Assembly: GCA_037126765.1 (NCBI GenBank)
Contig: JBBCBC010000009.1
Span: 27,116,870 to 27,180,869, forward strand
Direction of reading: 5' to 3'
Length of the DNA stretch: 64,000 nt
Source: Stenogyne calaminthoides
Lineage: Eukaryota; Streptophyta; Magnoliopsida; Lamiales; Lamiaceae
The position numbers were made by a program, and so were the translations under genes. Position 1 is the first letter of the stretch. Every line of letters starts with the position of its first letter. Of the stretch, positions 45,921 through 56,598 are shown in pieces. The notes beneath the pieces are model-generated. The model did not search any database. It saw nothing but the letters and a program-made list of their open reading frames with translations, and had not been told where the DNA came from.

Positions 45921-46151
45921 TTCTCTCCGTTTTATACTTATTTACCCTTTTACTTTCGACATAAGTTTTTGATTGGAACAAAGGGAGTAGTATTTAAAGT
46001 AATAAAATAGTTTTTTATTAAGGGTATTATAATCCTTTCTATTTTATTATTAAAGTAGATTTTTTTGGGTAAAAAAAATTACATGAGATGTAATTTTTAA
46101 ATGTTGTGGCGGACCATTTTTTGAAAGGGGTAAACAAATATGGGACGGAGG
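45921..46151. repeat. Stowaway-like MITE
   Basis: Left TTCTCTCCGTTTTATACTTA after TA. Right end on minus CTCCGTCCCATATTTGTTTA, before GTA. Inner AAAGGGAGTAG near 45980 suggests an internal rearrangement or nested copy. Confidence 0.55.
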
Positions 46152-46499
46152 TAGTATGATTTATGGATTTGTGGAGTCCCAACTCAATTATATCCTAAAA
46201 GAGAAGATAAATTAAAACTTGTGTGAACTCGAGTTCACTGTGAACACGATGAATTCACTGCTACACATTTAGGCTTGCACAGCTGCACTTGGACATCCCT
46301 TTTTTCAAACAGCTCTCCAAGATATAGATTGGAGAGCGGTTTTATAAAAAAAAATTAAAAAAAACATTAGATAGCGGTTCTAAACCGCTCTCCAATTGGA
46401 GAGCGGTTAAGAACCGCATTGTAAATCCCTTACAGAGCGGTTTAGAACCGCTATCCAAGGTAAAGATTGGACAGCGGTTCAAAACCGCTCACCAAGCCC

Positions 46500-46728
46500 C
46501 GAAACCCTATATGTATATACGCGTACAGCAGCCTCCATTCTGCATTCGACGCACGCAATATATTTTCTCCTTCTCCATTTTTCTCCTCCTCCTCTCGCGT
46601 CGTACGTTTTCGTCGTCGTCGCCGCCGTCGTCGCCCTCCTCTTCCTCCTCCCCTACTGCTGCCGCCGCCGTCGTCGCCCTCCTCCTCCTCCTCCCCTACC
46701 GATGCCATCGTCGTCCTCCGCTTTATAG
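46500..46728 (+). other. probable leader exon of CACTA-2
   Basis: CT-rich with (CTC)n and (GCC/GTC)n runs, ending TTATAG/GTAATTTT, a good splice donor. Long frames on both strands (93 plus, 85 minus) are low-complexity Arg/Ser/Pro repeats and not believable proteins. A (TA) run follows at 46748-46775. Confidence 0.45.
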
Positions 46729-46741
46729 GTAATTTTCTTGC

Positions 46742-46781
<40 letters not shown>

Positions 46782-47097
46782 GTTAGAGTATTTGATGTGT
46801 GCATGCTTCAAACATATCACAGTATTAGTTTCTATGCTTTACAGTATTAGTTAGCTCTCTGTTAGGTATTAGTTCAGTATACTTAGCAGTACTTCTTTGC
46901 ATTTATGCAATACAATTGTAATAGCTAATGAACATTGAGATAGCGCTAGGATCGAGAGGCCACTCTCTCCATAGGTCTATAAATACATGTGTAGACCTCT
47001 TCATTTTATTTATGGGAAAATATATTTACTTAGCAATATATATATGTATGTTAGTATATATATATATATATATCTATGTTAGTATCTATATATGTTA

Positions 47098-47138
<41 letters not shown>

Positions 47139-47227
47139 GATTAATTGTTGTTAATTAGTGTTAGAATAGTTGGCTTGGCTTGGTTTTAATTGTTGTTATA
47201 TGTTAGGATTAATTGACTTGGTTTAGC
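46729..47227 (+). other. CACTA-2 intron sequence with microsatellites
   Basis: AT-rich, with (TA)n near 46748-46775, 47054-47075 and 47101-47134, and GTATTAGTT words near 46825-46875. No coding. Confidence 0.5.
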
Positions 47228-47835
47228 TAATTTGTGATTTTTTATTCTAATTTAGAGATGAATTTCATATGCACTCCAAGTGTTTGATCAAATGCATGTG
47301 TGTAACATTTAAACATAAATTAGGATTGGGATATATTTTTGAATTGGCTGGTGATTTTTTATGCTAATTTAGAGATGAATTTCATGATGCACTTCAAGTG
47401 TTTGATCAAATGCATGTGTGTAGGATTTAAGCATAAATTATGATTGAGATATATTTTTGAATTCGTTGGTGATTTTTTATGCTAATTTAGATGAATTTCA
47501 TGATGCACTTCAAGTTTGATCAAATGCATGTGTGTAGGATTTAAGCAAAAATTAGGATTGGGTAATATTTTTGAGTTGGTTGGTGATTTTTTATGCTAAT
47601 TTAGAAATGAAATTCACGACGCACTCCAAGTGTTTGATCAAATGCATGTGTGTAGGATTTAAGCATAAATTAGGATTGATATATATTTTTGAGTTGGTTG
47701 GTGATTTTTTATGCTAATTTAGAGATGAATTTCATGATGCATTTCAAGTGTTTGATCAAATGCACGTGTGTAACATTTAAACATAAATTAGGACTGGGAT
47801 ATAATATTTTTGAGATAGGATAAAAATTAGGATTG
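47228..47835. repeat. ~118-bp tandem repeat, five copies
   Basis: The unit includes GGTGATTTTTTATGCTAATT, AGTGTTTGATCAAATGCATG and TAAGCATAAATTAGGATTG. Copies begin near 47228, 47347, 47466, 47582 and 47698. They lie in the 5' intron region just before the CACTA-2 coding start and show few differences, so the array is fairly recent. Confidence 0.8.
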
Positions 47836-47840
47836 AGATC

Positions 47841-48788
47841 ATGTCTCGTTTGCCATATCCCGGAGATGATGGAGATGATGATGAATATTCTGATGGAGAT
47901 CATGGCACATATGATCATTGTGCATATGATCGACAACATCCTGATGACTTGAGAGAGGGTGACACTGATGCTCCCACCACCACTAGCAGCTCCGGGGAGA
48001 AGCGCACTCGGGGTATAGTCACGATGTCTTCTATTAAGAGAGCTCGTAGCAAGAGGAAAACACTTCAGGTAATTTTATTACAATTGAACAGTTTGAAATC
48101 GATAATTATATTGATTGATCGTTGAACCTAATTAAATACTATGTTATTGTAGTTATCGTTCAATGAGTTTGGGCAGGCAATAGGAAAAGAGAGTGAGTCG
48201 ATGTCCTTCTACCTTGGAGCTGCAGTCAGGAGCGTGATCCCTATCGTGCTGCTAACCAAGGACTGGCGTAGCCCCAAACTGACTCCTTTGAAGGAAAGAT
48301 TATGGGACGAACTTTTGGTATGTTAATTATATGTTTATTGAAAGTTGTTGTATGATTACTAAATTTACTAAATTGTTATGTTATATGCGTATAGACTACA
48401 TTCAGAGGCCTTGACCACACAAAGAAGAAGCAAATACTGTAACAAGCTGGAGTAATGGCCAATAATTTTTGGGCTTGGCTGAGAAGTAACACACGAGATC
48501 CGGAAACTGGTCTTTACTCGGCTAGTCCGCCTCCGGCGTATCAGAATAGCCCTATGGTGGCTCCATACTGGGAGGAGTTTGTGAGTAGAGCTATGGAGGA
48601 TGATTTCCAGGTAAAATTGATCAATGTTATTTCCTCAATTTCTAATGTCCTAAGCTTTTCAGTGTTTTTCATATTCCTATTACACTGTAGAATCGAAGTA
48701 ATAAAAATCGCGAGCAAGCCAAGTCGATGGAGGTGAGATATCGTGGATCGAACAAAGGTTATGCACGAATAAGAGAAGATATGGTGAT
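47841..48788 (+). pseudogene. CACTA-2 TNP1-like protein, N-terminal exons
   Basis: Exon 47841-48068 starts MSRLPYPGDDGDDDEY and ends KRKTLQ at a GT donor. Exon 48153-48317 has SMSFYLGAAVRSVIPIVLLT and KDWRSPKLTPLKERLW. This pattern (a G-K-x-x-x-x-x-S-x-x-F/Y-x-x-Y-L-G then D-W-R then W) is that of the plant transposase family found with En/Spm elements (Transposase_24 type). Exon 48395-48610 continues with MANNFWAWLRSN and WEEFVSRAM but has TAA at 48440 where Gln is expected. Exon 48691 onward (NRSNKNREQAKSM) is cut at 48788 by the LTR element. The role in related elements is as an accessory protein binding subterminal repeats (family knowledge). Confidence 0.7.
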
Positions 48789-50553
48789 TGTTGGGATATT
48801 TTAGTTTTGATGAATTATGCCAAAACATTATCAACTTGTGTTATTGAAGGTAATTTACAGATAACAAGTTGAGGGGGAACGAGAGAACAAATTGAGGGGG
48901 AACTCACGAAATCAGACGTAGATGATTGAGATCAGACGAGGCTGCAGATGAGACTGATCGAGATCAGATGAGTTAGAAGAGTTCCGAGTTAACTGATGTC
49001 TTTGGCAAAATCGAAGAGAAGAAAAAGCTAGTCACCGATCGAAGATCGGATGACGAAACAAACCCGATCGGATGATCGGAAGAACAATCAGCCGATATGG
49101 TGATCGGAAGAAAGCGCATAAGCCGATCGTAAAGAAACCGACCGTAAGATCGTAAGAGAAGGTTGCGCATCGTAAGAGGAGCGCATTTAGACCGACGAGA
49201 TCGAAGTGATCGAGATCGATATGAAGATGAGCAGATGATCAAAATCGACGGATTGAGATCGACAAAGCAAACCGAGCATGCTAACCCTAATGTAATCGAC
49301 CGACGCTATCCCGAGATGTTGATCTCAAGAAGTGTTGATCATATCGCCTAGCCGACGATCAGCAAAGAAGAAATCGATAGCTCGAGTCAAAGTGACTGAA
49401 GGTCGATGTTCAATTCGAGAACCGGAACTAAGTCACTTAAAGTGTCAAGATGCCCGACGCATAAGGTCCGCCAAAAAAGTCTCATTAATCAAGTATCCCG
49501 AGGCTTCAGATAAAAATCGAGGCTCGATGAAAAATCGAGACTCAGATAGAATCAAGACTCGCAAGATGTCTCTCAAGACACCGAGACTCGAGAGAATCCT
49601 CGAATGATTCCAAGGCAGGAATCGAGGAATATAAATAAATAAGAATCACCGACGTGGACCAATGAGAGGAAGACAACCACTGAAGAAGTTTCTTTGTACT
49701 TACAAGAATAGTATGGATTTGAATGTGATTCTCTCAATCGGTAACATTCAAATCCACACTATAAATACAAGGTCTTTCATCATTCTAATTTGTGGATCGT
49801 GGGAGATTATAAAGACGAGATGCTCTGAGCCAAAGAGAGTTATACCCAAAGCATTCCCACCCTAGAACACAAGTCTCAGAGATATACAAATATGTTCAAG
49901 AGTGTTCTAGAACCCAATCTAAGCAACCCACGATGTATCCTAAGCTTAGAGAGATTTTCCCAACCTTAGCATTGAGGCTAAACAAATGTAAGGGAAAATC
50001 TCAACCTAGTTGGAAACTAAACAAACCCTACCCAAATAAGTTTGATGGGATAAGTTTGTAGGTGAGTGTGAACTCGGTAAATATCTAGCAATCCCGAAAG
50101 GTAGGGTAGGCAATCCCGAGTGAGGGTGATAAGTCCCGTTGGAGTGTGAACTCGATAAACATCTGTAGGCAATCCCGTGGAGGGTGATAAGTCCAGTTGG
50201 AGTGAGAGCTCGTTAAATATCTAGAGGGGAACCCGAGAGGGTGATAAGTCCAGTTGGAATGAGAGCTCGTTAAATATCTAGAGGCGAACCCGAGTGGGTG
50301 ATAAGTCCAGTTTGAAGGAATTTCCCTAGGAACAGGGAGAGTGGATGTACGAGCTTGAGTCTCCGAACCACTATACATTGTTGTGTTCTTTACTGCTTTA
50401 CGTTCTTATCTTGTCATATGCATTCGATTATAAGCAAAACACAACACATGAGCTTAAAACGCAAAAATCTGAAATCACCATTTCTTCACCCCTGTTTTTA
50501 TATGCATTTCATGATTATTCCGCATTTCATGGGTTTTCTCACCGGGCCTATCA
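48789..50553 (+). repeat. left LTR (1,765 bp)
   Basis: A TATAAATA box lies at 49760-49767 and an internal ~60-bp tandem array at ~50060-50315. GATCGAGATCAGACG-type words fill 48900-49260. The last ~900 bp is nearly identical to the right LTR, while about 48980-49600 is much more divergent. Confidence 0.9.
50060..50315. repeat. ~60-bp tandem repeats inside the LTR
   Basis: Four to five copies of GGTGATAAGTCCAGTTGG followed by GAGAGCTCGTTAAATATCTA. The same array is in the right LTR at ~51971-52226. Confidence 0.8.
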
Positions 50554-50691
50554 ATTAGTATCAGAGCAGGAGTTCTAAAGTTCACTAATTTCAAAGTGAA
50601 CACCTGAACTGATCTTTTAAAAAGAAAACCAGTTTCTTTAGAAAATGCATATATTCTAATGTTTTGGCGTCATTATCAAAAATGGGGAAAT
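50554..50691 (+). other. interior: primer-binding site and polypurine tract only
   Basis: GTATCAGAGC at 50558-50567, within TTAGTATCAGAGCAGGAG, fits initiator-Met tRNA with mismatches. AAAAATGGGGAAAT at 50678-50691 is the polypurine tract against the right LTR. The ~110 bp between has no reading frame. Confidence 0.85.
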
Positions 50692-52464
50692 TGTTGGGAT
50701 ATTTTAGTTTTGATGAATTATGCCAAAACATTATCAACTTGTGTTATTGAAGCTAATTTACAGATAACAAGTTGAGGGGGAACGAGAGAACAAATTGAGG
50801 GGGAACTCACGAAATCAGACGTAGATGATCGAGATCAGACGAGGCTGTAGACGAGACTGATCGAGATCAGATGAGTTAGAAGAGTTCCGAGTTAACTGAT
50901 GAGCTGTGCAAAATCAGAAGAGAAGAAAAGCTAAGTCACCGATCGTAAGATCGATGACCAGAATAAACCCGATCGATGATCGGAAGAACAATCAGCCGAT
51001 ATGGTGATCGGAAGAAGCGGACATGTCGATCGTAAAGAAACCGACCGTAAGATAAGAAGAGAAGGTTGCGGATCGTAAGAGGAGCAGATGAGACTGATCG
51101 AGATCGGACGTGATCGAGATCAGATATGAAGATGAGCATATGATCAAAATCAGACGTGATTGAGATCAGATGTGCTAAACTGATATGCTAACCCTAATGT
51201 ACTGACCTGATGCTATCCTGAGATGTTGATCTGAAGAAGTGTTGATCATATCGATCTAGCCGACGATCGGGCAAAGAAGAAATCGATAAGCTTTGAGTCA
51301 AAGTGACACTGAAGGTCGATGTCTGAATTCGAGAATCGAACTAAGTCGACCTAAGTGTCGGTTATGCCTCGATCGTATAAGGTCCGCCAGAAAAAAGTCT
51401 GCTAAATCAAGTATCTTGAGTCTCAGATGAGAAATCTGAGACTCAGATAAACTCAAGACTCGATATAAATCAAGACTCGATGTCTCTCAAGACACCGAGA
51501 CTCGAGAATCTGAATGATTCCAAGGCGAGGAATCGGGGAATATAGCAAGTTAGAATCACCGACGTGGACCAATGAGAGGAAGACAACCCGACTGAAGAAG
51601 TCCTGCCAGATTTACAAGAATAGTATGGATTTGAATGTGATTCTCTCCAACGGTAACATTCAAATCCACACTATAAATACAAGGTCTTTTATCATTCTAA
51701 TGTGTGGATGCGTGGAGATTATAGCACGAGATACTACAGAGCCAAAGAGAGTTATACCCAAAGGATTCCCACCCTAGAACACAAGTCTGTAGATATACAA
51801 ATATGTTCAAGAGTGTTCTAGAACCCAATCTAAGCAACCCTCGATGTATCCTAAGCTTAGAGAGATTTTCCCAACCTTAGCATTGAGGCTAAACAAATGT
51901 AAGGGAAAATCTCAACCTAGTTGGAAACTAAACAAACCTTACCCAAATCAGTTTGATAGGATAAGTTTGTAGGTGAGTGTGAACTCGGTAAACATCTAGC
52001 AATCCCGAAAGGGAGGGTAGGCAATCCCGAGTGAGGGTGATAAGTCCCGTTGGAGTGTGAACTCGATAAACATCTGTAGGCAATCCCGTGGAGGGTGATA
52101 AGTCCAGTTGGAGTGAGAGCTCGTTAAATATCTAGAGGCGAACCCGAGAGGGTGATAAGTCCAGTTGGAATGAGAGCTCGTTAAATATCTAGAGGCGAAC
52201 CCGAGTGGGTGATAAGTCCAGTTTGAAGGAATTTCCCTAGGAACAGGGAGAGTGGATGTACGAGCTTGAGTCTCCGAACCACTATACATTGTTGTGTTCT
52301 TTACTGCTTTACGTTCTTATCTTGTCATATGCATTCGATTATAAGCAAAACACAACACATGAGCTTAAAACGCAAAAATCTGAAATCACCATTTCTTCAC
52401 CCCTGTTTTTATATGCATTTCATGATTATTCCGCATTTCATGGGTTTTCTCACCGGGCTTATCA
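50692..52464 (+). repeat. right LTR (1,773 bp)
   Basis: Partner of 48789-50553. TATAAATA lies at 51672-51679. It ends TTATCA, followed by the GTGAT duplication. Confidence 0.9.
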
Positions 52465-53869
52465 GTGATATCAAAATCCTAACTTTTATTTTTTTTAATA
52501 TATTCACTTTTAATATATCTAATAAAGGGACACGTTCATCACTATCGTAGAAAGAAGAAAGAAGACAAGTTGGAGAGAGTGAGCCTATTGTTACCCGTTT
52601 CGACTTATTTCAAACTACCAAAAAGGCTCAAGACGGGAAAATTCACGATTCCAGTGCACAGCGTAACATCGAAGAAGCGGTAATATATCCATTAATTTAT
52701 CTTTCAATTATAAACTATTATTTCTAAATAAATAATTAAATAATAATCTTTTGTTTTTTGTGATTCAAGAGCGTCTATATCAGACCATGACGCCCGACGA
52801 CATCCGCATTATCGGCCCTGATGATTTGTTTGGACGGGCTATAGGTTTCCAGGAGCATCCCGGCCGCTTATGGAGTGTCGGATATGGCGTAACGAAGACA
52901 TCATTAGCGATGGCACCTGGTCTTCAAGCCATGAATATGGTGGGTATACTTTCGGAACAGGTTGCCAAGTTGACTAAAGATGTGGAACGTTTGAGGTCTG
53001 AGAGAAGATCGAGCCACAGAATGTCGTCAAGAGTGGAGCAAGCTGTGAACATAGTGTCGCTAATGCTGTTTTCGGCTAACCCTAGGGACGACTTTATTGA
53101 GGAACTTCAAAACATTTCTCAGGTATCAGATGTGCATGTCTCGCATTTGTTTTAATTAAAGACTAGTGTATTAAAATTTTCTAACTAAATATCTTATTCG
53201 AACAGCCACCGACCTTTTGCTACCTTTATTTGGAGGATCCCGATCGGTTGGTGGCCCGCGAGAACGTTACCCACGACTCCCATGGAATGATTCATGGTCA
53301 TCTCATCACTCCTGGTTTCGTGAGGGTCACACTTTCGATGTACCCGTGAGCGGACAAGAGGATTCAAAGATGCGAAAAACCAATGGATGAAGGTTGAATC
53401 CACCGGTCGAAACGGCTGGTCCGGACACTTCATCGAATGACCGAGCAACTTGGTCTCTAGCACCATGAGGGTAAAATATATGTTATTAAAGTTCATTATC
53501 TTATTTTTGGTTCTAAATAATATTGCAAATTGATTGTAGAATCTGCCGACACCACAAATGCCTTAGAAGAAATCACCACAAAAGGCTAAAGAGAAATCGA
53601 GGGGTGTCGTAGACAGTCAGGGGGGGAGAACGAGGGACTCCACTACGCGCAGACTTGGTTATCCCATGCCTGGAGACTTAGATCACGATGATTATGTACA
53701 GTCTAGGGTGCACCGGATGGTATCGTCTAATGCTTTCGAGACCGTCACAGTTCCCATGATTGCTCACTTTCATCAGAATACTTTCCAAGAATTCATCGGT
53801 GAGGAACATGTGCGTGAAGTCTTGAATGACGAGTGGTTGAGTGCAACCAACATAGCCATTTACCTCAGG
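52465..53869 (+). pseudogene. CACTA-2 TNP1-like protein, middle exons
   Basis: After the LTR element the gene resumes. A segment ending near 52679 has VTRFDLFQTTKKAQDG and HDSSAQRNIEEA, a conserved word of this family. Exon 52770-53122 has IGFQEHPGRLWSVGYGVTKT and a coiled-coil ILSEQVAKLTKDVERLRSER. Exon 53206 onward (FCYLYLEDPDRLVARE) runs into TGA at 53347. Exon ~53541-53869 has EFIGEEHVREVLNDEWLS and ends with YLR at a GT donor. Stops and splice-phase problems show decay. Confidence 0.65.
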
Positions 53870-53929
53870 TATGTGTTTACTAATTCTCAATATTCACTTT
53901 CTGTATAGTTTAATTTTCTTTTTAAATAT

Positions 53930-54900
53930 TAATTAGCGTATATATGTTGGTTAAAGATATTTGGGTGAGGTATATCTCTCCAGAGATGCCCGAGCAAGTG
54001 GAATGTATTCCTTCGTCTCCCCCAAGTGTCTTGCATAATGGGTGATAGGTGCGCACCATGGATGAGTTAGTTAATCATATGCTGAATCAAACTGGGAGCG
54101 ATCATCTCATTTTTTGGCCAACAAATGTGGGGTGAGTGCAATAAACATTTCGTTAAAATTTGTATTCATGTTTATAATATTTGCACATATATATGCTAAA
54201 TTTGCAGTTAATTTTAATATTCTCAATATAATATAGGAACCATTAGGTGCTGGTCGCCATACACATGAATACATTAAGTGTGTATTTTATGGACCCAGCT
54301 CAGGATGAAGTGATTTCAAATCTCCCTGATCTCGTTTCATATATGGAAGCGTAAGTTCATTTTTAATATTCTATTTAATGATTTGTTTTACTTTTAAAAT
54401 TATGCATATTTAATCTATTTTTATTTTTTTAATTATAATAATAATAGTGTGATGACGATGTATCGAAGTCGCCTTCTGAGTCAAGGTTCAAGATATAAGT
54501 TAAATAAAGTGAACTGGATTAACATTAAGGTAAATTTAATTTAGTAAATTATCAAATTAATAGAAAGAAATCATAATTGTAATACGTGATTATAATTGCT
54601 AATCAACAGGTTCCGAGGCAACAAGATAATGAACATTGTGGACATTTTGTGTGTTGCTTTATTGATGATATAATCCGCACTTCTCTAACGAACATTCCTC
54701 TCAATGTAAGTCAATTTATCGATTTATTTAAATTATTATTGATTGAATAAAAATTCATACTATATTGATTGATTCGTTGTTTGCAGTTTGTCTATGAACG
54801 TGAGCTCAAGTCTTACTCTAAGAAAAGACTGGAGAAATGGAAAAAAGATTGGACGGGGTACCTTTACAATCGATTCTTATATTCATACGATATTGAGTGA
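53930..54900 (+). pseudogene. CACTA-2 C-terminal Ulp1-like cysteine protease region
   Basis: Exon pieces carry the C48/Ulp1 catalytic layout. The His segment near 54240-54260 reads N-H-stop-VLVAIHMNTLSVYF (TAG where Trp is usual), followed by the Asp in FMDPAQDEV. The Gln/Cys segment is VPRQQDNEHCGHFVCCFIDD (54610-54670). The last exon (from 54787) ends KDWTGYLYNRFLYSYDIE and TGA at 54898. Ulp1-like domains are known from plant CACTA and Mutator element proteins, where their role is unsettled; the classic activity is SUMO deconjugation. Double stops near 54042 and the TAG above make it inactive. Confidence 0.7.
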
Positions 54901-56248
54901 TCGTTGTTTGAAGTTTTTGGTAGGAAAAGGTTTTGTTAGGTTTTGGTTCATGGAAGGGGTCACGATTGTCTCCACGTGGTCCAGGATCTTGGCTAAGTCG
55001 GTTCTCGAGGGGTTCTGGGATTTGAAGAGATCTCTGTAGAACTCGTTAACACAATCCTCGATCTGCTTTTGCTTCGTGAGAATTTGCCCATGCTTGTTTG
55101 TGAGAGTAAGGATTTTGTTGCGTTTATGTCTTTCGGACGCCGTTTTATGGAAGAATTTTGTATTATGGTCCCCCCGAGGTCATCCAATTTACTCTCGATC
55201 TCTGTTTCCAGTGTGTTTCCTCTTGATAGAGGAGCTTTTCAAGGGCGATCTCCAGGGATTGGACTTTATCATGGTTATACTGATTGCTTTCAATATTCAA
55301 CTGCTCATTTAGTTGTTTCCTGGCTCTCTTGATTCGGTTTGGTAGTTGTCCAAAACTGTCTCGTGCCCAATGTGTAAGATTTTATGACACTGCTGCAAGT
55401 TTATCATGTAAATTAGCACTATCCCTCCCAGAATTCCAAGCATCCAGCAAGGCCATCTTGTAATTGCTTTCAAGCAGCCATTTATGCTCAAAAAAGAAAC
55501 GAGCTTGGCTTCGTGGTACTTGATTATGGGTAGATCGACATATGGTGGATGCTTTAAGCAATATTGGGCGGTGGTCAGAGCTAAAGAAATCCAAGTTGTT
55601 GACATTGAGTTCGTTGAAAGCGCTGCTCCATGCGTTATTTGCCACGAATCTATCAAGGCGGACAAGGATTCTATGATTGTTTTTCCTCATGTTGTTCCAC
55701 GTAAATTTAGGTCCAGCCGCATCCAAGTCTGACAATTCGTTGTCGTCTAGTGCCTTACGAAATGCATTCATGGCTTGTATGGATCGAAGGTCTTCCCCTC
55801 ATTTTTCACTTTCGTAGAGGATTTCATTGAAGTCACCGCCTACAAGCCAACCAATATTTGAGTTAGAGTGATTTTTACCAATTTTATTAAGCAAATCCCA
55901 GGAGACATGTCTTAGATTACTATTAGGGTTGCCATAGAAACCGGTGAAATACCAATCCATATTATTAGACTTAATAAGGCAATCTATGTGACCTAACGAA
56001 AAAGACAAAATTGAAACATTAATCTTCTCATTCCAAAACAAAAGAAGGCCACCACTACGACCTTTGACGTCGACACAAAAACAACCATCATAGTTTAACA
56101 GATAGCGCCAAAAGGAAGCAACATAATTCATAATTTTAGATTCAGAGATAAACAAAAGATCGGGGGAGAAATCCTTGACAAGTCTTTGAAGATTGTTGAA
56201 TGCCCGCTGTCCCCCGAGTCCACGGGCATTCCAAGCTATGCAGATCAT
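54901..56248 (-). pseudogene. L1-type LINE ORF2, endonuclease and start of the linker, RT missing
   Basis: ORF2 starts at 56248 with MICIAWNARGLGG, the classic plant L1 apurinic endonuclease start. LLFISESKIM, GRSGGLLLFW, FTGFYGNPN and WLVGGDFNEIL follow, and then 55771-55382 has FTWNNMRKNNHRILVRLDRF and FFSSDHRPILL (the catalytic S-D-H). A stop lies near 55798 between these parts. Downstream (55381-54901) the pre-RT linker decays with stops and ends at the CACTA-2 junction before any reverse transcriptase motif. A LINE with its 5' part kept and 3' part lost is the reverse of ordinary LINE truncation, so a later deletion is likely. Confidence 0.8.
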
Positions 56249-56598
56249 ATTTCTCGGTGGGGTTGGTTGATTCCAACCTCCGCCGCTGGTTCAATTGTTG
56301 TCTCTTCCTTGTTCTCAGTCATATTCTGGTCCTCGGGTATGCTTATCTCCATTTTTAGCTTTTTAGCATTGTCATTCATGATCGTTGGATTCTTAAAGAC
56401 TCATTTGCGTCTTGCTTTTGGTTTGGAGTATGAATCCCCGGTGCTGGGAGATTTCTTCTTGGTGTTAGTCTTGGCCCTGCGGCTGGCAGATCCTTTCGGC
56501 CCTGGGGTCGACATTGGGGAAGCTCCCATGGTAAAGTTATTGTTCACATTTCCTGCAAAAAGAGAAATTAGGTCTTCAGTCGGGGTAAGATCAACTAC

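Larger units (their letters stand above)
48789..52464 (+). mobile_element. LTR element with 1.77-kb LTRs and a 138-bp interior
   Basis: GTGAT at 48784-48788 and 52465-52469 is the 5-bp target duplication. The two LTRs start TGTTGGGATATT and end CCGGG(C/T)(C/T)TATCA. The interior (50554-50691) holds only a primer site and a polypurine tract, so the element cannot encode anything and must rely on another element's proteins. Its LTR start, polypurine tract and TATAAATA resemble Copia-2, making a SIRE-type helper likely (inference). It landed in coding exon 4 of CACTA-2. Confidence 0.92.
46256..54900 (+). mobile_element. CACTA-2: coding CACTA element, right end missing, split by an LTR element
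   Basis: The left end CACTGCTACACATTTAGGC matches CACTA-1, with subterminal GGAGAGCGGTT words in both orientations to ~46490. A leader, a tandem-repeat intron and a multi-exon gene encoding a TNP1-like protein with a C-terminal Ulp1-type region follow. The LTR element 48789-52464 lies in an exon. The right terminal repeat and any TNP2 transposase gene are absent, because the sequence changes to a LINE right after the stop codon at 54898. Confidence 0.8.

Noticed and set aside
46451..46748. Open frames of 85-93 codons on both strands
   Set aside because: They are translations of CTC/GCC/GTC simple repeats in a CACTA leader exon and show no domain.
52751..53155. Independent host gene
   Set aside because: Its HPGRLWSVGYGV word and neighbouring exons place it in the TNP1-like CACTA gene interrupted by the LTR element.
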